From Mycobacterium scrofulaceum (GTDB lineage: Bacteria > Actinomycetota > Actinomycetes > Mycobacteriales > Mycobacteriaceae): a stretch of DNA of 64,000 bases. Shown in pieces: positions 8,897 to 18,381 of this stretch (positions within the stretch are counted from its first letter, which is position 1; each line of letters starts with the position of its first letter). A program made the translations under genes and the position numbers. The DNA is taken from positions 109,391 to 173,390 of the forward strand of contig NZ_LZJW01000171.1 of NCBI RefSeq assembly GCF_001667885.1. The letters run 5' to 3'. The notes beneath the pieces are model-generated. The model made no database searches, was not told the DNA's origin, and worked only from the letters and a program-made list of their open reading frames with translations.

Positions 8897-10654
8897 ATGC
8901 TGACCGAAATCCGCATCGAGTCGCTGGGCGCCATCAGCGCAGCGGTCGGGGAGTTCGACCGCGGCCTGACCGTGCTGACCGGTGAGACGGGCGCCGGCAA
9001 GACCATGGTGGTGACCGGGCTGCACCTGCTCGGCGGGGCCCGCGCCGACGCCACCCGGGTCCGGTCCGGCGCCGACCGGGCCGTCGTCGAAGGCCGTTTC
9101 ACCACAACGGATCTCGAGGACGCCGCGGTGGCGCTGCTGGACGGGATGCTGGACGCGTCGGGCGCCGAACGCGACGAGGACGGCAGCGTGATCGCGCTGC
9201 GCTCGGTCAGCCGCGACGGGCCGTCGCGGGCGTATCTCGGCGGTCGCAGCGTGCCCGCCAAGTCGCTGGGTGATTTCACCGCGGAGCTGCTCACCCTGCA
9301 CGGGCAGAACGACCAGCTGCGGCTGATGCGGCCCGAGGAGCAGCGCGGCGCGCTGGATCGCTTCGCCAAGGCGGGCCCCGCGCTCGAGCGCTACCGCAAA
9401 CTGCGCGACGCCTGGCTCAGCGCCCGCCACGACCTCATCGACCGCCGTAACCGCATGCGCGAACTCGCGCTGGAGTCCGACCGACTGGCGTTCGCGCTCA
9501 ACGAGATTGACACCGTCGACCCGCAACCGGGCGAGGACGACGCGCTGGTCGCCGACATCGTGCGGCTCTCCGAGTTGGACACCCTGCGCGAGGCCGCGGT
9601 CACCGCCCACGCGGCGCTTTCCGGCGCCCCCGACGACGGCGACGCCGCCGGGCACAGCGCCGCGGACAGCCTGGGGCGGGCCAGAGCCGCCCTGGAGTCG
9701 ACAGACGACGCGAAGCTGCGGTCGCTGGCCGGGCAAGTCGGCGAGGCGCTCACGGTCGTCGCCGATGCGGCCGGCGAACTCAGCGCCTTTCTCGACGAGC
9801 TGCCGGTCGACGCCAGCGCGCTGGAGGCCAAGCTGGCCCGGCAAGCCGAGCTGCGCACGCTGACCCGCAAGTACGCCGCGGACGTCGACGGGGTGTTGCG
9901 GTGGGCCACGGAGTCGCGCCAACGCCTGGCCCAGCTCGACGTCTCCGAGGAAGGCCTGCAGGCGCTGGCTGCCCGGGTCGACGAGCTCGCCCGCGAATTA
10001 GCCCAAGCCGCAATCGATCTCAGCGGCATTCGGCGCAAGGCCGCAAAGCGGCTCGCCAAGGAGGTCACCGCGGAACTGTCCGGGCTGGCGATGGCCGACG
10101 CCCAGTTCAGCATCGAGGTGAGCAATGACGCCGCCGCCGACAAGGACGACCCCGCCGCGCTGGCGCTCCCGTCGGGCGAGCTGGTCCGAGCGGGTGTCGA
10201 CGGCGTCGACCAGGTCGAGTTCGGTTTCGCGGCGCACCGCGGGATGGACCAGCTTCCCCTGGCCAAGAGCGCTTCGGGCGGTGAGCTGTCCCGGGTGATG
10301 CTGGCGCTCGAGGTGGTGCTGGCGGCCTCGGCCGCGGGCACCACGATGGTGTTCGACGAGGTCGACGCCGGGGTCGGCGGGCGGGCGGCGGTGCAGATCG
10401 GGCGGCGGCTGGCGCGGCTGGCCCGCACCCATCAGGTCATCGTGGTCACGCACCTGCCGCAGGTCGCGGCGTACGCCGACGTGCATCTGGTGGTGCACAG
10501 CGCCGGTCCCAAGGGGACCAGCGTGGTGCGGCGGGTCAGCGGCGACGAGCGGGTCGCCGAGCTGGCGCGGATGCTGGCCGGGTTGGGCGAATCCGACAGC
10601 GGCCGCGCGCACGCCCGCGAACTGCTCGACGCGGCGCAGCGGGACGAGATTTAA
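8897..10654 (+). CDS. recN: DNA repair protein RecN
   Basis: A 585-residue SMC-like ATPase for recombinational repair of double-strand breaks. The N-terminal half-nucleotide-binding domain carries Walker A GETGAGKTM. A central coiled-coil-rich segment spans about residues 160-390. The C-terminal half carries the ABC signature SGGELSRVML and Walker B TTMVFDEVDAGVGG. Length is typical. The ATG abuts the nadK stop codon. Confidence 0.96.
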   Translation: MLTEIRIESLGAISAAVGEFDRGLTVLTGETGAGKTMVVTGLHLLGGARADATRVRSGADRAVVEGRFTTTDLEDAAVALLDGMLDASGAERDEDGSVIALRSVSRDGPSRAYLGGRSVPAKSLGDFTAELLTLHGQNDQLRLMRPEEQRGALDRFAKAGPALERYRKLRDAWLSARHDLIDRRNRMRELALESDRLAFALNEIDTVDPQPGEDDALVADIVRLSELDTLREAAVTAHAALSGAPDDGDAAGHSAADSLGRARAALESTDDAKLRSLAGQVGEALTVVADAAGELSAFLDELPVDASALEAKLARQAELRTLTRKYAADVDGVLRWATESRQRLAQLDVSEEGLQALAARVDELARELAQAAIDLSGIRRKAAKRLAKEVTAELSGLAMADAQFSIEVSNDAAADKDDPAALALPSGELVRAGVDGVDQVEFGFAAHRGMDQLPLAKSASGGELSRVMLALEVVLAASAAGTTMVFDEVDAGVGGRAAVQIGRRLARLARTHQVIVVTHLPQVAAYADVHLVVHSAGPKGTSVVRRVSGDERVAELARMLAGLGESDSGRAHARELLDAAQRDEI

Positions 10655-10804
10655 CGGCCGCCGCCCGCGGCCGCGCAACCCGTGTACCCGCGCGCGATCA
10701 ACCCGTTAGCGGCTTGTGACTAATGGGACTCTAGTCAACTTCTGAGGCTGATGTTACGGCGCGCCTCCACGCCTCCCTCGCGCATCACCGACAGAATCGC
10801 CCCC

Positions 10805-11986
10805 ATGAAGATGTCAGGCCTGCTTACCCGTAACACCGCCCGACCCGGCCTCGTCGGCACCGCCCGGGTGGATCGGAACATCGACCGACTGCTGCGCAGG
10901 GTGTGCCCCGGCGACATCGTGGTGCTCGACGTCCTGGATCTGGACCGCATCACGGCGGACGCCTTGGTGGAGGCCGATATCGCCGCGGTCGTCAACGCCT
11001 CGCCCTCGGTGTCGGGCCGCTATCCGAACATGGGGCCGGAGGTCCTGGTCAACAACGGGGTCACCCTGATCGACGAGACCGGGCCGGACATCTTCAAGAA
11101 GGTCAAGGACGGCGCCAAGATCCGCCTGCACGAGGGCGGCGTGTACTCGGGCGACCGGCGGCTGGTCCGCGGCACCGAGCGCACCGACCACGACATCGCC
11201 GACCTGATGCGGGAGGCCAAGAGCGGCCTGTCCGCGCATCTGGAGGCGTTCGCCGGCAACACGATCGAGTTCATCAAGAGCGAAAGCCCGCTGCTGATCG
11301 ACGGCATCGGGATCCCCGACATCGACGTCGACCTGCGCCGCCGGCACGTCGTGATCGTCGCCGACGAGCCCAGCGCCGAGGAGGACCTGAAGTCCCTCAA
11401 GCCGTTCATCAAGGAGTACCAGCCGGTGCTCTTCGGCGTGGGCAGCGGCGCGGATGTGTTGCGCAAGGCGGGCTATCGGCCGCAGGTGATCGTCGGCGAC
11501 CCCGACCAGATCAGCACCGACGCCCTCAAGTGCGGCGCGCAGGTGGTGCTGCCCGCCGACGCCGACGGTCACGCGCCCGGCCTGGAGCGCATCCAGGATC
11601 TCGGCGTCGGGGCGATGACGTTCCCGGCGGCGGGTTCGGCGATCGACCTGGCGCTGCTGCTGGCCGACCACCACGGCGCCGCGCTGCTGGTGACCGCCGG
11701 CCACACCGCCAACATCGAGACGTTCTTCGACCGCACGCGCGCGCACAGCAACCCCTCGACCTTCCTGACCCGGCTCCGGGTCGGGGAGAAGGTGGTGGAC
11801 GCCAAGGCCGTGGCCACCCTGTACCGCAATCACATCTCGGCGGGCGCGATCGCGCTGCTGGCGCTGACGATGCTGATCGCCGTCATCGTCGCCCTGTGGG
11901 TGTCGCGCACCGACGGCGTGGTGATGCACTGGGCCACCGACTACTGGAACCACTTCTCCCTCTGGGTTGCCCACCTGGTGAGCTAG
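10805..11986 (+). CDS. steA: SteA-like cell-envelope/division protein (Rv1697 family)
   Basis: A 393-residue protein with a cytoplasmic thiamin-pyrophosphokinase-like fold region (around IVGDPDQIS and VLPADADGHAPGLER) and one C-terminal membrane helix (about residues 345-370). Corynebacterial SteA works with SteB at the division septum; the following gene is the SteB/MctB counterpart. The start at ATG 10805 matches the family N-terminus (SGLLTRNTARPGLVGTARVD); an upstream in-frame ATG at 10751 would add 18 atypical residues. Confidence 0.88.
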   Translation: MKMSGLLTRNTARPGLVGTARVDRNIDRLLRRVCPGDIVVLDVLDLDRITADALVEADIAAVVNASPSVSGRYPNMGPEVLVNNGVTLIDETGPDIFKKVKDGAKIRLHEGGVYSGDRRLVRGTERTDHDIADLMREAKSGLSAHLEAFAGNTIEFIKSESPLLIDGIGIPDIDVDLRRRHVVIVADEPSAEEDLKSLKPFIKEYQPVLFGVGSGADVLRKAGYRPQVIVGDPDQISTDALKCGAQVVLPADADGHAPGLERIQDLGVGAMTFPAAGSAIDLALLLADHHGAALLVTAGHTANIETFFDRTRAHSNPSTFLTRLRVGEKVVDAKAVATLYRNHISAGAIALLALTMLIAVIVALWVSRTDGVVMHWATDYWNHFSLWVAHLVS

Positions 11987-11994
11987 GGCCGGAA

Positions 11995-12939
11995 ATGATC
12001 TCGCTCCGCCAACACGCGTTATCGCTGGCTGCCGTCTTCCTGGCGCTGGCCGTGGGAGTCGTGCTCGGTTCCGGCTTCCTGTCCGACACCCTGCTGTCCA
12101 GCCTGCGTGACGAGAAGCGGGATCTACACACCCAGATCAACGGGCTCAACGATCAGAAGAACGTGCTCAACGAAAAGCTCAGCGCGGCAAACAACTTCGA
12201 CCTCCAGCTGGGCGGCCGCATGGTGCATGACGCGCTCGCCGGCAAGTCGGTCGTGGTGTTCCGCACCCCGGACGCCAAGGACGACGACGTCGCCTCGGTG
12301 TCGAAGATCATCGGCCAGGCCGGCGGCGCGGTGACCGGAACCGTGTCGTTGACAAGCGAGTTCGTCGAGGCCAATTCCGCGGAGAAACTGCAGACCGTGG
12401 TGAACTCGTCGATCCTGCCGGCCGGTCAGCAGCTGAGCACCAAGCTCGTCGACCAGGGCTCGCAGGCCGGCGACCTGATGGGCATCGCGTTGCTGATCAA
12501 CGCGAATCCGGCGGTCCCGGCGGTCGACGAGCCGCAGCGGGACACCGTGCTGGCGGCGCTGCGCGAAACTGGTTTCATCACCTATCAGCCCAGCGACCAC
12601 ATGGGCGCGGCGAACGCCGCCCTGATCGTCACCGGCGGCGCGCTGCCCCAGGACGCCGGCAACCAGGGCGCCAGCGTCGCCCGGTTCGCCGCCGCGATGG
12701 CGCCGCACGGCTCCGGGATCCTGCTGGCCGGCCGGGACGGCTCGGCCACCGGGGGCGCCGCCGTCGCCGTGACGCGGGCCGACGCCGGGATGAACTCCGC
12801 GGTCAGCACCGTCGACGACGTGGACACCGCGCCGGGCCGGATCACCGCCGTGCTGGGCCTGCACGACCTGCTGGGCGGCGGTCACCCGGGCCAATACGGC
12901 ACGGGTCACGGCGCGACGTCGATCACTGTGCCCCAGTAG
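11995..12939 (+). CDS. mctB: MctB/SteB-like envelope protein
   Basis: A 314-residue protein with an N-terminal signal anchor (LSLAAVFLALAVGVVLGSGF), a short coiled coil (about residues 33-63) and a large extracytoplasmic domain. It is the homologue of Rv1698, reported as the mycobacterial copper transport protein MctB, and of corynebacterial SteB, partner of SteA. It starts eight bases after steA ends. Whether copper handling or septum function is primary cannot be decided from sequence. Confidence 0.88.
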   Translation: MISLRQHALSLAAVFLALAVGVVLGSGFLSDTLLSSLRDEKRDLHTQINGLNDQKNVLNEKLSAANNFDLQLGGRMVHDALAGKSVVVFRTPDAKDDDVASVSKIIGQAGGAVTGTVSLTSEFVEANSAEKLQTVVNSSILPAGQQLSTKLVDQGSQAGDLMGIALLINANPAVPAVDEPQRDTVLAALRETGFITYQPSDHMGAANAALIVTGGALPQDAGNQGASVARFAAAMAPHGSGILLAGRDGSATGGAAVAVTRADAGMNSAVSTVDDVDTAPGRITAVLGLHDLLGGGHPGQYGTGHGATSITVPQ

Positions 12940-13061
12940 CGGGCGTGTTCGCCGCGACACGTCGGTCGTGGATGTTAGGGTGGGTTTCCGTGGGTCGGCA
13001 GGCCCAACTAGTTATTCGCTAGCAAAATTCGACGCCCTGCCCGTCTTCACGGAGGTCGCCT

Positions 13062-14816
13062 GTGCGAAAGCACCCGCAATCCGCAACCAAGCACCTCTTC
13101 GTCAGCGGGGGCGTGGCTTCCTCGTTGGGTAAGGGTCTCACCGCCAGCAGCCTCGGTCAGTTACTGACGGCCCGCGGGCTGCACGTGACGATGCAAAAGC
13201 TCGACCCGTACCTCAACGTGGACCCGGGCACGATGAACCCGTTCCAGCACGGCGAGGTGTTCGTCACCGAGGACGGCGCCGAGACCGATCTCGATGTCGG
13301 CCACTACGAGCGATTCCTGGATCGCGACCTGTCCGGCTCGGCGAATGTCACGACGGGGCAAGTGTATTCGACCGTCATCGCCAAGGAACGGCGCGGCGAA
13401 TACCTGGGCGACACCGTCCAGGTGATCCCGCACATCACCGACGAGATCAAGAGCCGCATCCTGGCGATGGCCCAGCCGGACGCCGAGGGCAACCGCCCGG
13501 ACGTCGTCATCACCGAAATCGGCGGCACCGTCGGCGACATCGAGTCGCAGCCGTTCCTGGAGGCGGCGCGCCAGGTCCGCCACGACCTCGGCCGGGAGAA
13601 CGTCTTCTTCCTGCACGTGTCGCTGGTGCCCTACCTGGCGCCGTCGGGAGAGCTCAAGACCAAACCCACCCAGCACTCGGTGGCGGCGCTGCGCAGCATC
13701 GGTATCACCCCCGACGCGCTGATCCTGCGCTGCGACCGTGACGTCCCCGAGGCGCTGAAGAACAAGATCGCGTTGATGTGTGACGTCGACATCGACGGCG
13801 TCATCTCGACACCGGACGCGCCGTCGATCTATGACATCCCGAAGCGGTTGCACCGCGAGGAGCTCGACGCCTACGTGGTGCGCCGGCTGAACCTGCCGTT
13901 CCGCGACGTCGACTGGACCGAGTGGGACGACCTGCTGCGCCGTGTGCACGAGCCGCACGAGACCGTGCGAATCGCGTTGGTGGGCAAGTATGTTGAGCTC
14001 TCCGACGCCTACCTGTCGGTCACCGAGGCGTTGCGCGCCGGCGGCTTCAAGCACCACGCCAAGGTCGAGATGCAATGGGTGGCCTCCGACGGCTGCGAGA
14101 CGGCGGCGGGCGCCGCGGCGGCGCTCGGTGACGTGCACGGCATCCTGATCCCGGGCGGCTTCGGCATCCGCGGGATCGAGGGGAAGATCGGCGCCATCCG
14201 GTATGCCCGGTCGCGCGGGCTGCCGGTGCTGGGCCTGTGCCTCGGGCTGCAGTGCATCGTGATCGAGGCCGCGCGCTCGGCCGGGCTGGCCGAGGCCAAT
14301 TCGGCCGAATTCGACCCCGACACACCGGATCCCGTCATCTCCACGATGGCCGACCAGGTCGACGCCGTGGCCGGCCAGGCCGATCTGGGCGGCACGATGC
14401 GGCTGGGTGCGTATCCCGCCGTGCTGCAACCGGATTCGATCGTGGCGCAGGCCTACGGCACGACGCAGGTATCGGAGCGGCACCGCCACCGCTACGAGGT
14501 CAACAACGCCTACCGGGACAAGATCGCCGAGAGCGGCCTGCGGTTCTCCGGGACCTCGCCCGACGGGCATCTGGTGGAGTTCGTCGAATACCCGCCCGAG
14601 GTGCACCCGTTCGTCGTGGGTACCCAGGCTCACCCCGAACTCAAGAGCCGGCCCACCCGGCCGCACCCGCTGTTCGTCGCGTTCGTCGGGGCGGCGCTGG
14701 ACTACCAGTCGGGCGAGCTGCTGCCGGTGGAGATCCCCGAGCACGCCTCCAACGGCAACCAGCAGCAGCGGGACAGCGTCAGCCAGTCGCTACCTGAACC
14801 CGCCACCCGTGGCTGA
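13062..14816 (+). CDS. pyrG: CTP synthase
   Basis: A 584-residue enzyme converting UTP plus glutamine to CTP. The N-terminal synthetase domain begins KHLFVSGGVASSLGKGLTA. The C-terminal class I glutamine amidotransferase domain has the nucleophile elbow GLCLGLQC and a late histidine/glutamate pair near HPE. GTG 13062 is preceded by GGAGGT. The 3' end overlaps the Nudix gene by eight bases. Confidence 0.97.
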   Translation: MRKHPQSATKHLFVSGGVASSLGKGLTASSLGQLLTARGLHVTMQKLDPYLNVDPGTMNPFQHGEVFVTEDGAETDLDVGHYERFLDRDLSGSANVTTGQVYSTVIAKERRGEYLGDTVQVIPHITDEIKSRILAMAQPDAEGNRPDVVITEIGGTVGDIESQPFLEAARQVRHDLGRENVFFLHVSLVPYLAPSGELKTKPTQHSVAALRSIGITPDALILRCDRDVPEALKNKIALMCDVDIDGVISTPDAPSIYDIPKRLHREELDAYVVRRLNLPFRDVDWTEWDDLLRRVHEPHETVRIALVGKYVELSDAYLSVTEALRAGGFKHHAKVEMQWVASDGCETAAGAAAALGDVHGILIPGGFGIRGIEGKIGAIRYARSRGLPVLGLCLGLQCIVIEAARSAGLAEANSAEFDPDTPDPVISTMADQVDAVAGQADLGGTMRLGAYPAVLQPDSIVAQAYGTTQVSERHRHRYEVNNAYRDKIAESGLRFSGTSPDGHLVEFVEYPPEVHPFVVGTQAHPELKSRPTRPHPLFVAFVGAALDYQSGELLPVEIPEHASNGNQQQRDSVSQSLPEPATRG

Positions 14817-15432
14817 GCACGATTTCGAGACGGCGTCATCCGAAACGCTGTACACCGGAAGGATTTTCGCGCTGCGCAGCGATGAGGTGCGCATGCCCGG
14901 CGGCGCCACCGCCGTTCGTGAAGTCGTCGAGCATTACGGGGCGGTCGCGATCGTGGCGCTCAACTCCGACAACAACATCGCGATGGTCTACCAATACCGC
15001 CACGCGTTCGGCCGCCGGCTGTGGGAACTTCCGGCCGGGCTGCTGGACGTGGCGGGGGAGCCGCCGCAGCGCACGGCGGCCCGCGAGCTGCAGGAGGAGG
15101 TCGGCCTGCGGGCCGACACGTGGCAGGTGCTGGTGGACCTGAACTCCGCGCCGGGCTTCAGCGACGAGTCGGTGCGCGTGTACCTGGCCACCGGGCTGAC
15201 CGAGGTGGAGCGGCCGGAGGCGCACCACGAGGAAGCCGACATGACGATGCGATGGTTCCCCGTCGCCGAGGCGGTACGCCGGGTGTTCAGCGGCGAGATC
15301 GTGAATTCCATTGCCATCGCAGGGGTTTTGGCCGCGCACGCGGTGACCGAAGGGGTAGCAGAACCGCGGCCGGTGGACAGCCCCTGGCCCGACAAGCCGA
15401 CGGCGTTCGCCGCGCGGAAGGCCGCGCGATGA
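14809..15432 (+). CDS. Nudix hydrolase, ADP-ribose pyrophosphatase type
   Basis: A 207-residue Nudix protein matching Rv1700, which hydrolyses ADP-ribose. The Nudix box is present as GLLDVAGE followed by RELQEEVGL, with the metal-binding REXXEE glutamates intact and one extra residue in the first loop relative to the strict consensus. GTG 14809 overlaps pyrG; the 3' end overlaps xerD by four bases. Confidence 0.9.
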   Translation: MAEHDFETASSETLYTGRIFALRSDEVRMPGGATAVREVVEHYGAVAIVALNSDNNIAMVYQYRHAFGRRLWELPAGLLDVAGEPPQRTAARELQEEVGLRADTWQVLVDLNSAPGFSDESVRVYLATGLTEVERPEAHHEEADMTMRWFPVAEAVRRVFSGEIVNSIAIAGVLAAHAVTEGVAEPRPVDSPWPDKPTAFAARKAAR

Positions 15433-16370
15433 CGACGGCGGCCCTGGACCTTCAACTGCAGGGCTACCTCGACCACCTCACGATCGAGCGGGGCGTGGCG
15501 GCGAATACCCTGAGCTCCTATCGCCGCGACCTGCGCCGCTACTCGAAACACCTGTCGGAGCGCGGAATTCATGACTTGGCCAAGGTCGGCGAGGACGATG
15601 TGAGCGAGTTCCTGGTGGCGCTGCGCCGCGGCGACCCCGACTCGGGGACCGCCGCGCTGTCCGCGGTGTCGGCGGCGCGGGCCCTGATCGCGGTGCGCGG
15701 CCTGCACCGGTTCGCCGCCGCCGAGGGGCTCGCCGAGCTGGACGTGGCGCGCGCGGTCCGCCCGCCGACCCCGGGCCGCCGGCTCCCGAAGAGCCTGACC
15801 ATCGATCAGGTGCTGGCGCTGCTGGAGGGCGCCGGCGGCGACAGCGCGTCCGACGGCCCGCTCACGCTGCGCAACCGGGCGCTGCTGGAACTCCTGTACT
15901 CCACCGGTGCGCGGATCTCGGAGGCCGTCGGCCTCGACGTCGACGACATCGACACCCGGGCCCGGTCGGTGCTGTTGCGCGGCAAGGGCGGCAAGCAGCG
16001 GCTGGTGCCGATCGGGCGCCCCGCCGTGCAGGCCCTGGACGCCTATCTGGTGCGCGGCCGCCCGGACCTGGCCCGCCGCGGGCGCGGGACGCCGGCCATC
16101 TTCCTCAACGTGCGCGGCGGCCGGCTGTCGCGGCAGAGCGCGTGGCAGGTGCTGCAGGACGCCGCCGAACGCGCCGGCATCACGTCGGGCGTCTCGCCGC
16201 ACATGCTGCGGCATTCCTTCGCGACCCATCTGCTCGAGGGCGGGGCCGACGTGCGGGTGGTGCAGGAGCTGCTGGGGCACGCCTCGGTGACCACGACGCA
16301 GATCTACACGATGGTCACCGTGCACGCGCTGCGCGAGGTGTGGGCCGGCGCCCACCCCCGCGCTCAGTAG
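15429..16370 (+). CDS. xerD: Tyrosine site-specific recombinase XerD
   Basis: A 313-residue tyrosine recombinase resolving chromosome dimers at dif together with XerC. It has an N-terminal SAM-like DNA-binding domain (residues ~1-100). The catalytic residues are R in STGARISE, K in GKGGKQR, H-x-x-R in HMLRHSFATHLL, H in LGHAS and the nucleophilic Y in TQIYTMV. Its position after the Nudix gene matches Rv1701, so it is the housekeeping recombinase rather than an integrase. Confidence 0.95.
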   Translation: MTTAALDLQLQGYLDHLTIERGVAANTLSSYRRDLRRYSKHLSERGIHDLAKVGEDDVSEFLVALRRGDPDSGTAALSAVSAARALIAVRGLHRFAAAEGLAELDVARAVRPPTPGRRLPKSLTIDQVLALLEGAGGDSASDGPLTLRNRALLELLYSTGARISEAVGLDVDDIDTRARSVLLRGKGGKQRLVPIGRPAVQALDAYLVRGRPDLARRGRGTPAIFLNVRGGRLSRQSAWQVLQDAAERAGITSGVSPHMLRHSFATHLLEGGADVRVVQELLGHASVTTTQIYTMVTVHALREVWAGAHPRAQ

Positions 16371-16442
16371 CCCGCGCCGAACGTCGACTTGTCGTGCCGA
16401 TCGCGCCGGAATCGCCCCAAATTGCCGACGCCCGGCCACGAT

Positions 16443-17195
16443 TCAGCCCAGAAACTCGGATTCCAGCACCAGGTCTGACACCAGCGACTGGTATTCCAGG
16501 TGCGCCTTGTGCTCGACGGTGTTCCACTGCTTGCCCTGCTGTTGGCGCATGTACTCGCGGTACTTCGGCGCGCCCGGCACCCGGACGTTGTCGGCGACCA
16601 CGATCGCGCCCGGGTGCAGCCACCCCCGCGCCATGATGCTGCGCAGGTCGTCGAGGTAGGCGTCCTTGTCGTGGTCGAGGAACACGAAGTCGAGGGCGCC
16701 GGGTGCGAAGCCGTGCTCGCCCGCCAGCGTGTCCAGGGTGCGGCCGCCGTCACCGATGGTGCCGACGACACAGGTCACCCGCTCGGCGACGCCGGCGTGG
16801 GCCCAGATGCGCCGGGCGTTGGCGGCGTTGGCCTCGGCGAGTTCGACGGAGTACACGTGGGCGTTCGGTGCGGCCCTCGCGATGCGCAGCGCGCCGTACC
16901 CGACGTAGGTGCCCAACTCCAGCGCCACCGTCGGGTCGGCGCGGCGGACGGCCGCGTCGAGGAGTTGGCCCTTCTCGTCGCCGACGTTGATCAGCATCGA
17001 CTTCTCGTAGGCGAACTTGTCGATGGTGGCCAGCACGTCGTCGACGTCGCCGGCGGTGGCGTTGCGCAGGACGTAGTCCACCGCGGCGGCCTCGCGACCG
17101 TCGCCGATCTGACCGGTCGTGGTGATGTTGCGCGCCCCGGTCGCCATCCGCCAGACCGACCACCGCAGCAGGGGAATCCGTCGCTTGAGGTCCAT
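16443..17195 (-). CDS. SAM-dependent O-methyltransferase (COMT-like)
   Basis: A 250-residue class I methyltransferase resembling catechol O-methyltransferase and matching Rv1703c in context. SAM motif I is VALELGTYVGYGALRIA. The acidic metal-binding region is FVFLDHDKDAYLDDL, followed by VVADNVRVPG. The substrate is unknown. It converges on xerD with about 70 bp between and diverges from parA. Confidence 0.88.
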   Translation of the reverse strand: MDLKRRIPLLRWSVWRMATGARNITTTGQIGDGREAAAVDYVLRNATAGDVDDVLATIDKFAYEKSMLINVGDEKGQLLDAAVRRADPTVALELGTYVGYGALRIARAAPNAHVYSVELAEANAANARRIWAHAGVAERVTCVVGTIGDGGRTLDTLAGEHGFAPGALDFVFLDHDKDAYLDDLRSIMARGWLHPGAIVVADNVRVPGAPKYREYMRQQQGKQWNTVEHKAHLEYQSLVSDLVLESEFLG

Positions 17196-17230
17196 GCCGC
17201 CACATTAGTGCGGACGGCCGCAGGGGAGCG

Positions 17231-17298
17231 GGCGCCGAGATGGCCGCCAAGGTCGTCGCGGCACCGCGAATCGCGACCGTCACGGCAATCTCGGCGCC
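17231..17298. repeat. 11-bp perfect inverted repeat upstream of parA
   Basis: GGCGCCGAGAT (17231-17241) and ATCTCGGCGCC (17288-17298) are exact inverse complements separated by 46 bases, which themselves contain GC-rich complementary stretches. The structure lies between the divergent O-methyltransferase and parA genes. It could fold as a long hairpin in either transcript or be a double operator. Confidence 0.45.
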
Positions 17299-17311
17299 GC
17301 GGTACCGCCGC

Positions 17312-17329
17312 GATATCGCCCGCGATATC
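17312..17329. promoter_or_regulatory. 18-bp palindrome upstream of parA operon
   Basis: GATATCGCCCGCGATATC has perfect 8-bp arms around a CC centre. Nearly the same 18-mer occurs at 22826-22843 in front of the SDR operon, suggesting a shared DNA-binding protein. It is not a parS site. Confidence 0.5.
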
Positions 17330-17385
17330 AAGTTTGAAAGCCGCCCACCGCCTCCCCGCTGATGCTGGTGTGACTGCTGTTAACG

Positions 17386-18381
17386 ATGAGCGCGATTAGG
17401 CGCGCTACCAGCGCAAATCCGGCGAAATTGGCCGGCGAATTGCCTGCGGGTCGCCCGGCTTCCGCGCGCGAACCCGTTAGACTTTCGGTCGATGTTCACC
17501 TCCCGAACACCCCCGCCATGACTGAGCAGCCGGACAGCGGCGTCGAGCTCGGTCTGACCGGGCGGCCGCCGCGGGCGATCCCGGAACCGCAGCCGCGCAC
17601 CTCGCACGGCCCGGCGAAGGTCGTCGCGATGTGCAACCAGAAGGGCGGGGTCGGGAAGACCACCTCGACGATCAACCTGGGCGCCGCGCTCGCCGAATAC
17701 GGCCGGCGCGTGCTGCTGGTGGACATGGACCCGCAGGGCGCGCTGTCCGCGGGCCTGGGCGTCCCGCACTACGAGCTGGAGAAGACGATTCACAATGTGC
17801 TCGTCGAGCCGCGGGTGTCGATCGACGACGTGCTGCTGCAGACCCGGGTCAAGCACATGGACCTGGTGCCCAGCAACATCGACCTGTCGGCCGCCGAGAT
17901 CCAGCTGGTGAATGAGGTCGGTCGCGAGCAGACCCTGGGCCGGGCGCTGCACCCGGTGCTAGACCGCTACGACTACGTCCTGATCGACTGCCAGCCGTCG
18001 CTGGGCTTGCTCACGGTGAACGGGCTGGCCTGCGCGGACGGCGTGGTGATTCCCACCGAGTGCGAGTTCTTTTCGCTGCGCGGGCTGGCGCTGCTGACCG
18101 ACACCGTCGACAAGGTGCGCGACCGGCTGAACCCGAAGCTGGAGATCAGCGGGATCCTGCTCACCCGGTACGACCCGCGCACGGTCAACTCCCGCGAGGT
18201 GATGGCGCGGGTGGTGGAGCGATTCGGCGACCTGGTGTTCGACACGGTCATCACCCGCACCGTCCGTTTCCCGGAGACCAGCGTGGCCGGCGAGCCGATC
18301 ACCACCTGGGCGCCGCGGTCCACGGGCGCGATCGCCTACCGCGCCCTGGCCCGCGAGTTCATCGACCGATTCGGCGCGTGA
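17386..18381 (+). CDS. ParA/Soj-family ATPase
   Basis: A 331-residue deviant-Walker P-loop ATPase (Rv1708 family). Walker A is KGGVGKTT (CNQKGGVGKTTSTINLGAAL), Walker A' is LLVDMDPQG, and Walker B is YVLIDCQPSLGLLT. There is no parB next to it; instead it leads the scpA-scpB condensin pair, so it is a ParA paralogue probably linked to chromosome organisation rather than the oriC ParA. The start is uncertain: ATG 17386 gives a disordered 44-residue N-terminus; ATG 17518 is an alternative. It overlaps scpA by four bases. Confidence 0.9.
   Translation: MSAIRRATSANPAKLAGELPAGRPASAREPVRLSVDVHLPNTPAMTEQPDSGVELGLTGRPPRAIPEPQPRTSHGPAKVVAMCNQKGGVGKTTSTINLGAALAEYGRRVLLVDMDPQGALSAGLGVPHYELEKTIHNVLVEPRVSIDDVLLQTRVKHMDLVPSNIDLSAAEIQLVNEVGREQTLGRALHPVLDRYDYVLIDCQPSLGLLTVNGLACADGVVIPTECEFFSLRGLALLTDTVDKVRDRLNPKLEISGILLTRYDPRTVNSREVMARVVERFGDLVFDTVITRTVRFPETSVAGEPITTWAPRSTGAIAYRALAREFIDRFGA

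Noticed and set aside
7448..9922. An 824-codon minus-strand open frame over tlyA-nadK-recN
   Set aside because: Antisense to three well-recognised genes with complete motifs; composition is that of a high-GC shadow frame.
15429..16370. Tyrosine recombinase as a sign of a phage or island
   Set aside because: It sits in conserved synteny with the Nudix and pyrG genes and has the XerD length and motifs; it is the housekeeping recombinase.
17196..17520. A parS site near the parA-like gene
   Set aside because: No sequence close to TGTTTCACGTGAAACA is present; the palindromes found there are different.
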